Below are positions 1 to 11,639 of a stretch of DNA of 64,000 bases, one piece after another. The notes under the pieces are model-generated. The model was not told the origin of the DNA. It did not search any database and saw nothing but the letters and a program-made list of their open reading frames with translations. Source of the DNA: Anadara kagoshimensis (taxonomy: Eukaryota > Mollusca > Bivalvia > Arcoida > Arcidae); assembly GCA_021292105.1 (NCBI GenBank), contig CM037870.1:12325353-12389352 (forward strand). Reading direction: 5' to 3'. Every line of letters begins with the position of its first letter. The first letter of the stretch is position 1. The translations under genes were made by a program, and so were the position numbers.

Positions 1-1238
1 CATTTAATATGCTAGCAGCAACCATGGCTATGAGATGCAGACGACTCTGTTCACATTTTTTAAAACAACACAGCGCAGAGAAGTGAAAGAGTTTAAAATA
101 TATCGTAAAGGTTAACAAAATATAAATTAGCAGATGACAAGATCGCTTTTGGTGCATTATATGAAGATGTCAAGTGCCGACTTTTACTTTCAGTCACGTG
201 GTCGTGGCATAACATTTAATTATGTGGCAAAACATGACCCACTATAACAAAAAATGACCCCTTGTTATTGGACCTGGTGGGCCCTTGTGGCCCACTATCT
301 GTAAAAACAATCTGAAGCACTGACATTTGTTCACCCGCAACATTAGTCATATGTGACTTGTTAAGGGTGAACAAATGTTCATATCTCCCTCAAACAAAGG
401 CAATAAATTGTTTATTATATCGAAAGATAACCATTATAATAAGAAAGACAGAAAGAAAGAAAAATATTTTAAAAAAGACAGCCTGAAAACATCATTCCTT
501 CTCCGATTCATTGCTTTTTCTCCTATCGGAACTCATCGGAGGCAAACGCTAGAGCGTCGTGACCGATTCTCCATCTATGACGTCATATCATTGTGACGTC
601 ATGGTGTGTTCCAAAGAGGTTGGATATGATGTTTTCAGAGGGATACATGATGTTTTCTCCATCCTGATCACATGATCCAACGATCCAATCAAATTACAGA
701 TAGCATCATATTTTTCTAATGAGGTATAATAATAAATGATGTTTTAACCAACTAACACACAAAAACCTTTTATCATACTACTGACACGCGAAGAAAGAGA
801 CACTGCACTGTGCAATTGTAGTATAAGGTACAATTCAGTGAAGTGTAGCAGCTAGGATTAAAAAAAGTTGTTATGCAATACACAACAAACCAAGCTATAA
901 ACATGGGTCAACATTCTAATCTTTTTTATATGTGGCATACAGAGCTAGAAAGCAGACACAATTTTGGAACTTGACAACATACAACAACATGTTCTAAATA
1001 TATAAAATTTATTATGCCATGACGTAACTGACATAAAAAATTATTTTAAAAAAATTGGTATTACAGTAACAAAACCTATAATATCAACAACTTAAGGAAA
1101 CATTCAATTTGAGCATCATGAGAAATCTATTATTAATTTGGTTTATCTCCCTTTGTTACACATGAGTATGAAATTTCAGTGAGAACATTGGTACTTTTTA
1201 AACACCAGCTAACAATAAGAAATCAATAAATAACCTAC
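1..1238 (-). other. Kv beta gene intron (left part)
   Basis: AT-rich sequence left of the 44-nt exon, read as an intron of the minus-strand Kv beta gene because the next exon was not found here. It has two CRE-type TGACGTCA octamers at 578-585 and 594-601 in a locally CpG-richer patch (about 480-620). No other coding signal was seen. Confidence 0.5.
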
Positions 1239-1282
1239 CTAGTCCAACACAGGAAACCCTTAGTCCTGACTTCCCAAGGTTC
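1239..1282 (-). CDS. KCNAB: Kv channel beta subunit, 44-nt internal exon (AKR core start)
   Basis: Seen: on the minus strand a pyrimidine tract and CAG precede 44 nt, followed by GTAGGT. Read from its second base, the exon gives NLGKSGLRVSCVGL, open throughout and ending in phase 1. Known: this is the first strand of the aldo-keto-reductase barrel of voltage-gated potassium channel beta subunits (vertebrate KCNAB1-3, fly Hyperkinetic), where R-NLGKSGLRVSCLGLG is highly conserved. The protein is a cytoplasmic, NADPH-binding tetramer that docks on Kv1 channels. The next exon should begin with sequence like GTWVTFG; I did not find it in positions 1-1238, so the remaining gene lies left of the window. 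A generic aldo-keto reductase is less likely because of the SGLRVSCVGL match. Confidence 0.85.
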
Positions 1283-1599
1283 CTGAAAAAAATAAAACAA
1301 AATTTAACAAGAGAACCAAAATGGGATGTTTGTATCTTTCATTTGGCTGATATTATTTTTTACTCATAAAGTTAATAGAAAACCTCATTGCATATGTTAC
1401 ATTTCTTTATATGTACTTTCTACATAAGTAATTTGAATGCAATCAGTAGAACGATAAATGCATAGCCTCCTTTTTCATGTTTTTTACTATTTATAGTAAT
1501 GATGCCATCTTGGATGTTGGATCAGGTTGGTATGAAAAAATTAATCTTTATATCCACCAAAGAACATTCCACACCAATTTTGTTACCAAAGTCTATGTA

Positions 1600-2030
1600 A
1601 AGGATTCGTACAGACATTTGGACTCCAAATTTAAGGACTTTTTAGGGTCTCATTTGCAAATTTAAGGCCTAATCAGAGGGACAAATTTATAAGAAAAATA
1701 ATGGTACAAAGACAATTAAATCAATAAAACAATTACTTACATGTCCATAGTAACAACACTTGAAGTCGTGGTTGATTTTGGGTGTTCGGGAGGGCCAAGT
1801 ACCTTTAAATTGCTCATTTCAATGCAACTTATTTATTTATTTATTTATTTTCATCAGTCTACATGTATTAACAACTATTAGGTAATATCAACACCTAATT
1901 GGCAAAATTCAAGGGCTTTTTAAGGCCTTCAGGATAAATTCAAGGGCTTTTTAGAGTCAGACTTGTTTTTAGGTTTTTTTTAGGGCAAACCTCAATATTT
2001 AAGGACTTTTCCAGGCCTGTACGAACCCTG
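1600..2030. mobile_element. 431-bp MITE, CAGGGTTCGTAC TIR, 5-bp TSD
   Basis: The left end reads AAGGATTCGTACAG (one base diverged at each of two positions) and the right end is CTGTACGAACCCTG, an inverted pair. ATGTA flanks both ends (1595-1599 and 2031-2035) as a target-site duplication. The interior repeats 'aaggactttttagg'-type phrases near both ends. It is the same family as the copy at 12412-12848. No transposase ORF is present. It lies in the Kv beta intron. Confidence 0.75.
1829..1850. repeat. (TTTA)n microsatellite
   Basis: About 5.5 copies of TTTA, inside the 431-bp MITE. Confidence 0.85.
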
Positions 2031-2499
2031 ATGTAAGTACATACACCTTATAGTGACAGCCTTTACCCAGGTGAGCTAAATGGGTCACCTTTAAATATAG
2101 AATGTTGCTGCACTCTCAAAATGTGTAATGGACATGCTAAACAGGTAAAAGGCCAGCTGTATATACATGTATATTGAAACTGAAGCTGAAAATTGCATTA
2201 TCATGTAAGGCCAATTAACACAGTTTGGTTTTACCAAATGACTGACAAATTAAGTCTCAATAGTTTTAAATGGATTATTGTGAACTTCATGTTTACATCT
2301 TTAAGGTTATTTGAAAATATGCCACCTGGCAATTTGTAAAATTTAAGAAAAATTGTATACATGTAATTTTTCAAGGTATAGAAAATTGTTTTTATAAAAA
2401 AGACCACTCTAAGAACCACACACAGAACCAAAGAAATATGGACTTTAAAATATGAAGCAAAATTACCGTAACCAGTGATTGTAATGGACAGGTGACTTT

Positions 2500-3560
2500 T
2501 AAATAAAGGTTTCAATTCAGCAGATTCTACTGTATAAACAGGTGGTCTTTATTTAGAGGTGGCTGCTTTAGCAATAGCAGGTTTATTTTATAAAAAAGCA
2601 ACCTTTATATAGAGTTGGTGGCTAAAAGCAAATTTTACTGTATCGACAGGTGGTCTTTATAATATAAAGAGGTGATAGCTATAGCTGGGTCTACTTAACA
2701 TACATATGGTCTTTATATAGAGGTGGTCATTATAGCAGGTTTTTTCTCCAGACAATTTATGTATTTTGCCCCATTACCTCAAATAGAGGTAATAGCTATA
2801 TGAGGTTTTATCTATAGACAGGTGGTCTTTATATAGAGGTTGGTGTATAGATAGGTGGTCTCTATACAGAGGTGGTCATTATTCAAGTTTTATTAAATAG
2901 ACAGATATTATTTATTAAGAGGTGTTCACTTTAGCGAGTGTTATTGTACAGACAGTTGTTCCTTATAGAGGTGGCCAATATAGCAGGTTTAACTGTATAA
3001 ACAGATGACCTTCATTACATAGGAGTGAGTGAGAGTAATTGTGTTTAACGTCCTCATGTCGCCAGCTGTAGGCAAAGGTGCAGAAATTTTGCCTGTGCAT
3101 TGCGCTGATGGCATTATACAGCAGGGTTCTTTAGCATGCCAAGCCCACCGTGACACGGGACCTCGTTTATTTTAAGTTCCCATCCAAAAGAACCGTGACT
3201 TTCATTTCGTAATGCTGAGTGCTTGGGGAAAGAACAGTCACTACCCACTTTTAAGTCTTGGGTCAGACCCGGCCAGGGATCGAACCCTCGACCTCCCACT
3301 TACGGAGCGAGCACTCTACTAATTGAGCTACCGCAGTGGTTTTCATTACATAGGGGTGGTTGCTATGGTGGGTTTTACTTTATAGACAGATAGCCTTATA
3401 TAGAGGTGGTCACTATAGCAGGTTTTGCTGTATAGACAGGTGATCTTTATATAGAGGTTTTTACTGCATAGACATAGCAGGTTTCACTTTGTATAAAGAT
3501 GTAACTATAGCAACTTTTACTGCATAGACAGGTGTTCATTACATAGAGGTGGTCACTATA
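2500..3560. repeat. Degenerate tandem array related to the ACAGTC MITE
   Basis: About 50-60 bp units of the type 'acaggtggtctttatatagaggtggtcattatagcaggtttt' recur many times with strong divergence. The unit resembles the ends of the ACAGTC...GACTGT MITE family found elsewhere in the window, so the array probably arose by tandem amplification of a MITE end. A SINE (3024-3341) has inserted into it. Confidence 0.75.
3024..3341 (-). mobile_element. tRNA-derived SINE (family 1), full length with TSD
   Basis: Minus-strand SINE. Its head has an A box (TAGCTCAATTAGTAGAGTG) and a B box (GGTTCGATCCC) like a Pol III tRNA promoter. The body includes a GTGGGTAGTGACTGTTC segment and the tail ends in GTTAAACACAATTACTC. 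A perfect 13-bp duplication TTCATTACATAGG flanks it (3011-3023 and 3342-3354), proving retroposition. It is inserted in the tandem array of the Kv beta intron. The short ORF across it is not a gene. Confidence 0.9.
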
Positions 3561-4552
3561 ACAGGTTCTGCTGCATTCTTGTCTCAAATCTATTCCTAAT
3601 TAAGACCGACATGTATCATTTACCAAAACACAATTTTTCAATAATGATAGTCTTACAATTCCATGTTTAATTTGTCATATACAATTCACATGATATATTA
3701 GCACACATTTTAAATAATCTGCAACTTTATATTACAACCTCCAACCAAAATGTCAAGGATTTTTTTCCATTCTTTACTGTAAAATTACATCCCCAATAGC
3801 TGGTATGAATTAAATCATATGGATTTCATTAACCTGATATCAGGAGAGGTCAAGGGTGCATCATATAACAATAAAAACATTGAACACCTACAGATACAGC
3901 GTGTTCATTATCGCTGATTTATTGGGGTAATTAAAAAGCTTAATGCTGGCATCACGCCCTCAGTAACAATGAAAATATTACAGAGCTATAATGCAAATTA
4001 TTTGATTGTTAATCAATGCATTCATGTTATTGATTCTAGTGCTAATTGTATTTATAAAGCTTATTAATAGTTCAGTTGATGGATTTTTTTTTTCTTTTGG
4101 CAGAGTTACAATTTAAAATCATGATATTATATAATAATTTATACCAACACCCACTTGATGTTGATCGTAAAAAAAAAATTACAACAATTTTACCAATAAA
4201 TAATAGAGCGAGTTTTCATGATTTTCTGTGGAGACAAACCAAACTCCTACATACACTTTTACTCCTTTATATTAAGTTGAAACTGCATTGATAGGCCAGG
4301 GTATCTAGTTACCTGTGGTGAAAGACACTTTATAACATACTGAAGACTTCATCATGACCGATTAGATGAACAACTTCAATCAAACAAGATATGATAAAAC
4401 TTTTGGTCCATATTTTATGTGGCATGTTCGGTTAACCTCATTTAACAAATCCCTTTCTATTAAATGTTATATTTTACAGGACAATGAATATGTGTTGGAT
4501 GTCATGCTGTATGTGTGCTTTTTATAGTAGTCAGTGTTTCAGAATTTAAAGT

Positions 4553-4650
4553 AAAACCTACTGTAGCTACCGCCTCTATATAAAGACATCTGTCTAATCA
4601 GTCCAGTTTTAAGAAACCTCCTCAATTGAGACCACCTGTCTATAAAGTGC
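4553..4650. mobile_element. Fragment of ACAGTC-type MITE
   Basis: Contains 'ctatataaagacatctgtcta' and 'gagaccacctgtctataaag' phrases of the ACAGTC MITE family, but both termini are unclear. A partial, diverged copy. Confidence 0.5.
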
Positions 4651-4709
4651 ATATTAATTTGATCTTATGAGTGGTTTTTATTTACAAGTTTTTTTTATAC
4701 CAGTATACT

Positions 4710-4868
4710 AATAGAATCATACACCGGTAACAGGGTAAGACAGAGAAATCTCAAACGAGGATGAATATTTTCCTGTCCAGAATGAGCTTTAGCAACTTCT
4801 GGACATTGAAAATATTCGTCCGAGTTTGAGATATCTCTGTCTTACCCTGTCACTGGTGTAGGATTCTT
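4710..4868. mobile_element. Hairpin MITE (about 160 bp)
   Basis: Two inverted arms of about 70 bp, the left beginning AATAGAATCATACACCGG and the right ending ACTGGTGTAGGATTCTTTT, with a short loop around 4783-4795. The arms are imperfect (several mismatches). No coding content. A foldback MITE in the Kv beta intron. Confidence 0.75.
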
Positions 4869-5164
4869 TTTCTCACACATTTGCAACATAAAACATGATT
4901 TGTAAACAAAACATTGCATCAAATGTCCAGTTTTCATGTCACCATCCTAAAAATGAAGTAATTAATTTTTGTTGACGTTCTCACGTAAAATGATTATGAC
5001 ATCATCAATTAAGCGTGTGTAAGTGATTGTGATGTTGAAAATATTGTTGGTGGACTTTGGAACTTTTCTCATGTTATTAAGTCCTCCAAACGATAAATCC
5101 AGAGCAGGTATAACTACGCGGGAAATTCAGCGTGTAGCCTGTCTCAACCCTAGGGCGAGACAAG

Positions 5165-5198
5165 GAAATCCCACATGGGTAAAAACGTGGGATTTCCA
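5165..5198. repeat. Short hairpin
   Basis: GGAAATCCCAC and GTGGGATTTCC form an 11-bp stem with a 12-nt loop. No adjacent feature explains it. Confidence 0.6.
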
Positions 5199-5484
5199 TG
5201 TCACATGTGTGAGAAATGTACATAATGTATACAGTTTTAATTACAAATTCTGTAAGAAAAAAGTAAATAAAAAATGGCATATAATATACATATTGCATAG
5301 GGATGTAAACATGAAGTTTTAAAAACATTCAGCAAGATTTTGTCAATATCACTCCTTGAAACTGTTCATGTGATAATTTTCGCATGAATTTTACATGAAT
5401 ATATTAATATTAATTTAAAGTGAAAAGTTACAAATCCATTAAGCTTAAAAAATCTGAATCATCCTGAGGGTAATTTTTATATTT

Positions 5485-5652
5485 CAAACCTGCCACTTCT
5501 ATATAAGAACCACCTGCTTATAAAGACCAGTAGAATTGTATCCAAATTGTTCTATATTCATATTATTTGAACCTGTATATAAAGGCCACCTATCCATAAA
5601 GACCATTTTTACTGGTTCCTTTGGGTGACCTTTATAGACAGGTCTGGCTGTA
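5485..5652. mobile_element. ACAGTC-type MITE, diverged copy
   Basis: Same body as the copies at 24274 and 26853 (CACCTGCTTATAAAG, AGTAGAATTGTATCC, TGAACCTGTATATAAAGG, ACTGGTTCC), but the terminal repeats are decayed. Confidence 0.7.
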
Positions 5653-6690
5653 TATACAGATTTAACTGTATTTTATATCAAACCAAACATATTCACTTTT
5701 CTAATCTATGTACAAGCTACCTTCACTATCATGTACCTTCCTTCTTACAAAAACCTGAAACCGGTAAGTTACATCGACTACATGACTTTAATTACTAATT
5801 TACACGTTTGGTTGATAGTCGTAATATATAGTACTGAAATCATGCCAAAACCATTATTTGAGATATTTTGATAGGTAATGCATTATTTAATCAGTAAGAC
5901 CTACGTGCTAGCTTTTTTATCAAATGTCTACAGCAGTTTCTAATTAAATTAATTGTGTGCGATTTAAAAGGCACTCAGTGTGCAGAGATGCTGGGTTTTA
6001 AATGATATAATTTCATATATTCACAATAAGAAAAAAGAATGCATCACTAAATTCCACAGTCAAATTAGAATGAATTCCCCACTTGTAAATATTTTATAAT
6101 TCAACAATTGTGAGTCTTGAGTTGTTTATTTTTTTATACTTTTTCATTTTTATTTTTTATAATGATTTGAACAAAATGTCTTTAACAAAGAGCTTAAAGG
6201 ATATTATAATGTGATGCCCATTTTGAAGTTTATAAACTGATATCAGTTTGAACTAGAAATTATAATGCTGTTCCAATAAAACTGGTAACATTTTAAAAAC
6301 AAATGAAAATTTCATGGATCCGATAAAAACAAAGCAGAAGGGACTTCAATATTGATTTTGATTGAGCGAGGGATTAGATTCTTTGAATTTACAAAAAAAC
6401 TGTCATCAATTTCTAGAAACAAACATTTTTTTTTCCATTTATCAAAGTACTTGAATGCAACCAAAGCTGATAAGCTGACTTTGATTTTGACTTTGATTGA
6501 TCAAGGGATTAGATTTGATTAATTTGATTAAAGAGTTCTACAAAATTATGTCATTAAGTTGCCATGGTATTTCAAAAAATGATGGAAGACTAATTTGAGT
6601 TACAGCTTATTTTCATGAACAGAACATCAAAACACTGTTGAATCTTGATGACTTTTGTTAATTTCAAATAATCAAAATATTAATACATTT
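5653..6690. other. AT-rich intronic sequence, nothing recognised
   Basis: Within the proposed 7-kb Kv beta intron. I see only AT-rich sequence and degenerate short repeats, with no exon or element ends. Confidence 0.5.
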
Positions 6691-6852
6691 AACCATTGAA
6701 CTGTCTAGAATGATGTTTATAGTGCTATAACTGCCATTGCCGTGCAAAGCAAACTAATCATAATGTGCTAGCGTGCATTATTCAGTTTGCTTTGCATGGC
6801 AATTATAGAAGTTACAGCACTATAAACACCATTTCTAGACAGTTCAATAGTT
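6691..6852. mobile_element. Palindromic MITE, family shared with 56321-56469
   Basis: Inverted arms begin AACCATTGAACTGTCTAGAA and end CTAGACAGTTCAATAGTT, with GCAAACTAATCATAA near the centre. Sequence, length and centre match the much better preserved palindrome at 56321-56469, so this is an older copy of the same family. Confidence 0.8.
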
Positions 6853-7859
6853 ATATTTACATTTCACATTTTTTGAAAATTTTATTTTTGTTTTTGAATC
6901 CTGAAATAAATATTACAACACTGTCGTGTATGACATGCAATTGCAATTGCCAGAACAGCCAATCAATGATGTCATAGGCATAGGCGTCAACAAGAAATGA
7001 TTGACGTCACATTAGCAAAGTAATTATAGTCCTATATCTGCATTTGTTCATAAATGTAAATTCAGAATGTGGTGAATATAAAGTCACCAAGTAAATTCCA
7101 ATAACTGTTTTCCCACAAAGGACCTAAAATTGCCAATTAAAATCCATAATTTTAAAGATATTTTTTTTTAAAAAAAAGTAAGAAATTTATGTTTTTCTAT
7201 TAATAAAACAACATATCTAGTGGCATTAAAAACTGGGTTTATATTAATGAAAATATCACTAAATTTCTCATTCCACCGATGCCTATTTGAATCCACCTTA
7301 AGTACGGTTAATGCTATAGCTAGACAGCTGAAATTAATTAAAACTGTAAGTAAAACTAATTTGGTTTACTCTTTTAATTCGGTTCTATACCAATTTAGTT
7401 TATTTTAAGAATGTCTGTTCTGATACATTTGTATACACTTTGATAACTCAAATGTTATTTTAATTCAGAAATCCTTGTAACATTTAAATTCAGAGCAATT
7501 AAGATTTCTATCACCATTCTTTTAAAACCCCAAATTTAAGTCAAAATTGAAGTCCCCAGCAAGCTACCATTTATCTCGGTAAAACACAACATCATATTAA
7601 ATGCCAAAATATGTAATGCAACATTATCACCAAAATGATTTTATAATTTTAATTCTCTACGTTTTAACAATTCTAATATTATCAGTAACCAAATTCCCAA
7701 AATTTGTGAAACTGTAGTCCTTTTTCAATTTTTTATTTGGCAAATTTGCTCAAAAAGGTTACTTTTAAAAAGAATTTCTCAGAAATTTCAAATCAGTAGC
7801 CAATAGCAATTTATGCTACCAGGAATGAAAACATAGAATTTTTCTTAACAAAACTATAT
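6853..7859. other. AT-rich intronic sequence, nothing recognised
   Basis: No exon, element end or ordered repeat recognised. One TGACGTCA octamer occurs near 7003. Confidence 0.5.
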
Positions 7860-8288
7860 TAATATATTTCTTATCATTATTACTTAAACTGTCAATATAT
7901 ACTCATGATTGGCGGTTTGAAGGTACAACTGCCAATAAAAGTGTTCTTACATTCATGTGTTTAGGTGTAACATTAATATTACAAGGGTGGTTATTGTGGT
8001 CAAAATGTATTTTTTATTTATTACTTAATTCATCAACTGTGTTCACCATCGGGAGTTTGAAGATAAATTAAAATGCTCTCGGTAACTTCTAACATACAAG
8101 TGTTCAACACTAATATTACAGGGTATGGATATCTGACAAAATAGGTTCTTATTTATTATTTAAATCATCAATTGTGTTTGCGACCAGGAGTTTGAAGGTA
8201 AATAAATGTGTTCTCAGTAACTTTCTATTTCTTACTTATCACTTAAATCATCGATCGAGAGTTTGAAGGTAAATAAAATTGTTCTTAC
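7860..8288. repeat. Diverged tandem repeat, about 130-bp unit
   Basis: Three to four copies of a unit with 'atcatcaattgtgttc...gggagtttgaaggtaaataaa...gttctcagtaact'. The array ends at the donor of the candidate Kv beta start exon. Confidence 0.7.
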
Positions 8289-8311
8289 CTGTAGTGCACT
8301 AATGCACTCAT
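8289..8311 (-). CDS. KCNAB: Kv beta subunit, candidate start exon (MSALVHYR)
   Basis: Seen: minus-strand ATG at 8311-8309 begins MSALVHY plus AG, then a consensus donor GTAAGA. Joined to the exon at 1239-1282 it reads HYR then NLGKSG without a phase problem, matching the (K/H)YRNLGKSG junction of the family. An in-frame TAA lies 15-13 nt upstream of the ATG, and G is at -3, so the N-terminus would be very short with no inactivation ball. Known: Kv beta genes use alternative first exons with different N-termini. Inference: this is one short-form first exon, and longer-form first exons may lie further right. The call rests on 23 nt plus splice logic, so it needs transcript support. The intervening intron would be about 7.0 kb. 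Confidence 0.6.
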
Positions 8312-8459
8312 ATCTTCTACTTGTTAGAATCGTCTATATATAAAAACATGTAAAAAAAATCCCTGAAGATTGACAACAGATAGAATCACAGATAATTCAC
8401 ATACTAGATCTAATCAACTCAATGATGAGTATCCATACATGTGGTCAACACTAGTAATA

Positions 8460-8725
8460 CAGCCGCCTTATCAGCGGTCAAGATATTAATTCCAGGTGAT
8501 GATAAAAGTGATGCACTATGCTAGTATAACAGTGGAGATTATCAGTCCAAAATATTAATTCCAGGTGATGATACTATGCTATATTACAGGCGAGGTATCG
8601 GTCCAAAAATATTATGGTAATCCCAGGTGATGATAACAGTTAACACTAAACTATATTATAGAGGCTGGGTTTTGGTCCACAGTAATCTCAGATGATAAGG
8701 ATAGGGACTGGTCAGTATTTCCTAT
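8460..8725. repeat. Tandem repeat, about 75-bp unit
   Basis: Three to four copies containing 'gtcaaaatattaattccaggtgatgataa...actatgctatattacag'. Upstream of the Kv beta start exon on the minus strand. Confidence 0.75.
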
Positions 8726-9138
8726 GTAAGTTATATGTACTGGACAGATGCTAGCCCTGATAGTAGTAAAGTCCAGTTGTTGTATTGTGTAAGAACAATA
8801 ATGTGTATTACGGTTACAACCTCCCCAACTGCCTCGCAGCCTGTGGTGAGCTTGAGGTGAGCCGTGAATTGTGTCAGATACAGAGCTATGGTAAGCTAAC
8901 TGGGACTAACTCCTCTATAACACTATTTACTACCTGTTGTTATATATATATAACTTTATGCAACATCTGTATACCACAGAAGAATCACTTATCGATCTAT
9001 CGTGTTTATCTGATGTCAAAACAACACTGTAATTAAGATGATTAACACCAGGTGTCAGCATTAACACTCAGGGAAATCTTGACCTGCCTAATTAACGAGG
9101 ACCTCCTCCTGTCTGCAGCCACAGAGCATCACCAATAA

Positions 9139-9552
9139 TATGTCCACACTTCCCGATAATGTACTACTCCTTGGGTATGATACAGCAGCGATATGAGATA
9201 TGCACTACACCTCGATGTTGGGGGTAAAATAGATTTTTCACCAATATTTTGTCCACACTCCCCAATAATGTACTACTCCTCAATCTTGGGGGTAAAAGAC
9301 AGCAGCATATACAGTACTCCCCGGTCTTGGTGGTAAAATACAGCTAATATATCACCAATATTCTGTCCACACTCCCTCGATAATGTACTACTCCTTGATT
9401 TTGGGGGTAAAATACAGCAGCAATATGCAGTACTCCTCGATTTTGGGGTAAAAGTCAGCTTCTGTCCACACTCCCAGATAGTGTACTACTCCTCGATTTT
9501 GGGAGTAAAAAACATCAGCGATATCCAGTACTCCTCGATTTGGGGGTATAAA
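9139..9552. repeat. Tandem repeat, about 100-bp unit
   Basis: Four to five copies of a unit containing 'gtccacactcccgataatg', 'tactactcctcgattttggg' and 'gtaaaatacagcagcgatat'. Diverged and of variable length. Confidence 0.8.
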
Positions 9553-9935
9553 AACTGCTATATTTCTACCAACAACCCCCTTACCGCACAGAAATTCTTA
9601 CAATCATCCACACAAGAACATCTTCATCTGAAAAATATATATAAATAGCATTAGTTGGATGTATATACATGTATATAAATATAGATTATACAGTTCCCCT
9701 ACTTTCTGTTTTTATTGAGCAGTTAATACTACCATTGGCCAAATAAAAAATCAGATATTGAACATAGTATGACCAATATCAGTATATATTTATAGTTCAC
9801 CTATAATTGGCATGCTATTGACCAAATCAGAAAAAGCAGATATTGGACACGACATGATTTACATTTGTATTTAATTATAATTTAACTAACTGTTTTATTT
9901 AAGATCACCATTAGATAAATAATTAATATCAGATA

Positions 9936-10097
9936 CAGTCAAACCTGTCTATAAAGGCCACTCAAGGGAACCAGTAATAGTGGCCTTTATATACTGGTTC
10001 AAATAATATGAATAAAGTACAATTGGAATACAATTCTACTGACCTTTATAAGCAGGTGGCCCTAATATAGAGGTGGCCTTTAAGGCAGGTTTGACTG
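9936..10097. mobile_element. ACAGTC-type MITE, 162 bp, TA-flanked
   Basis: CAGTCAAACCTGTCTATAAA at the left and TTTAAGGCAGGTTTGACTG at the right are terminal inverted repeats flanked by TA on both sides. TA target sites with CAGT ends fit the Tc1/mariner/pogo superfamily. No ORF. Confidence 0.85.
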
Positions 10098-10548
10098 TAT
10101 TGAACATGATTTCACCAATTTAATTCAATAGATTTCACCTATATCACCATGCATGCTAATGACCAAATCAGAAAAACACAGATATTGGACACCACCTTTA
10201 TAATATACTATTATATAGTTCACCTTTAATCAGCAATTGCCATGCTATTTACCAAATCAGAAAAACAGATATTTTGGACATGGTATATGATATATTTATT
10301 TATAATCAACCTTTCTTTCACCAGTTAAGACCAGCATTTGGTCAAATGTAAAAATCGGATATTCATGAACATGGTTTCACCAATACATACATATATATAT
10401 TTATTTATATACACCCAGTAGTTCACCTATAATTCCCATGACCAAAATCAGAAAAAAATTGATATTTGGAGATGGTATATGATACAACCTTTCTTTCACA
10501 GTTAAGACCAGCAGTTGGTCAAATGTACATGGTTTCACAAATACATAA

Positions 10549-10555
<7 letters not shown>

Positions 10556-10581
<26 letters not shown>
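10556..10581. repeat. (AT)n microsatellite
   Basis: Pure AT dinucleotide run within the 120-bp tandem array. Confidence 0.85.
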
Positions 10582-10585
<4 letters not shown>

Positions 10586-10745
10586 TTTATATACACTCAG
10601 TAGTTCACCTATAATTCCCGTGTATATGCTATTGACCAAAATCAGAATAAAACAGATATTTGGACACAGCAAGATATATTTATTTATAATTTACCTTACT
10701 GTGGGAGACTGTTTGCCAAATAATACAATCAGATATTGAACACTA

Positions 10746-11635
10746 TACTGTATGTACACACATACACAGCTGTGTTGATTTCTTTATCAATAAAATAAAA
10801 CCTTTTGACTGATTGGCTAAGTAACTCGCTGACTGGCTGACTGACTTACTGACAAAATATTCATTGTTACATGTATGCTGTAATTATAGTAACAGCTACA
10901 GTCTGGGTTAACTTTATAATCATTCTAGAAGCACTATTGGGCCCAAAATATTAATTTTGTCCAACAAAAATATTGTCTGTGCAGAACATCACTGATCAAA
11001 TTTTGTCAAAGTCGAGTTTTGAATAATTCTATTTCTTCCTCTTTCCCATTTATATTTTTCTTTTGACTTAATACTGATCAATGATCTTTTCTAAATATCA
11101 ATGCCTCAAGTTATGTGTGCCCAATTTTTGAAACCTCAGCCCGTCTGTTTTCAGTTTAGGCCAGTTACGTTGCTACCTAGCTTATATAACCAGTGTTTTG
11201 AAGTCCCAAAATTCACTTTTGCTATGTTATTCTTTGTAATCACCAACTCAAGTTATCGCAAAACATCCCCCTTACAGTGCCAAAAGATAACTTAACAAAT
11301 GTTGAGGACTCTCATGAAAAAAGGTTATCTGAATGTTTATGAAAATTTGTATTTTCATATATTATTTTGAAAATTGTACATTTTCAGAATGAATTTAAAA
11401 TTTTCAGACAAGTTATGAGTGTTCAACAAAAATTCAGACACTTATTTTTGGTGTAATGAATTTTGCAGATTTTCAAAAACATTCAGACAAAATTCAGAGT
11501 TTCATGAGGGGATGAATCAAGGTTTCAATGTATATGAATGAAGCAAAGAATTTTTCCATGAAATAAATATATCCATATCATTTATGTTCTTTAAAAGACC
11601 CTCTTAATTTATAGCCAAATGCCTTTATAATGCCG
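10746..11635. other. AT-rich, nothing recognised
   Basis: Contains short internally repetitive phrases such as 'ttcagacaaaattcagag', but no coding region, RNA gene or bounded element that I can support. Confidence 0.5.
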
Positions 11636-11639
11636 AAAA

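Larger units (their letters stand above)
9650..10745. repeat. Tandem repeat, about 120-bp unit, with MITE insertion
   Basis: Recurring units with 'gttcacctataattggcatg', 'accaaatcagaaaaacagat' and 'attggacac'. The ACAGTC MITE at 9936-10097 and an (AT)n tract lie inside. The short ORF with a run of isoleucine-tyrosine at 10515-10739 is this array, not a gene. Confidence 0.8.

Noticed and set aside
3114-3299. 61-codon minus ORF, similar to those at 28651-28860 and 40226-40411
   Set aside because: All three are the same SINE family; the similarity reflects retroposition, not a gene family.
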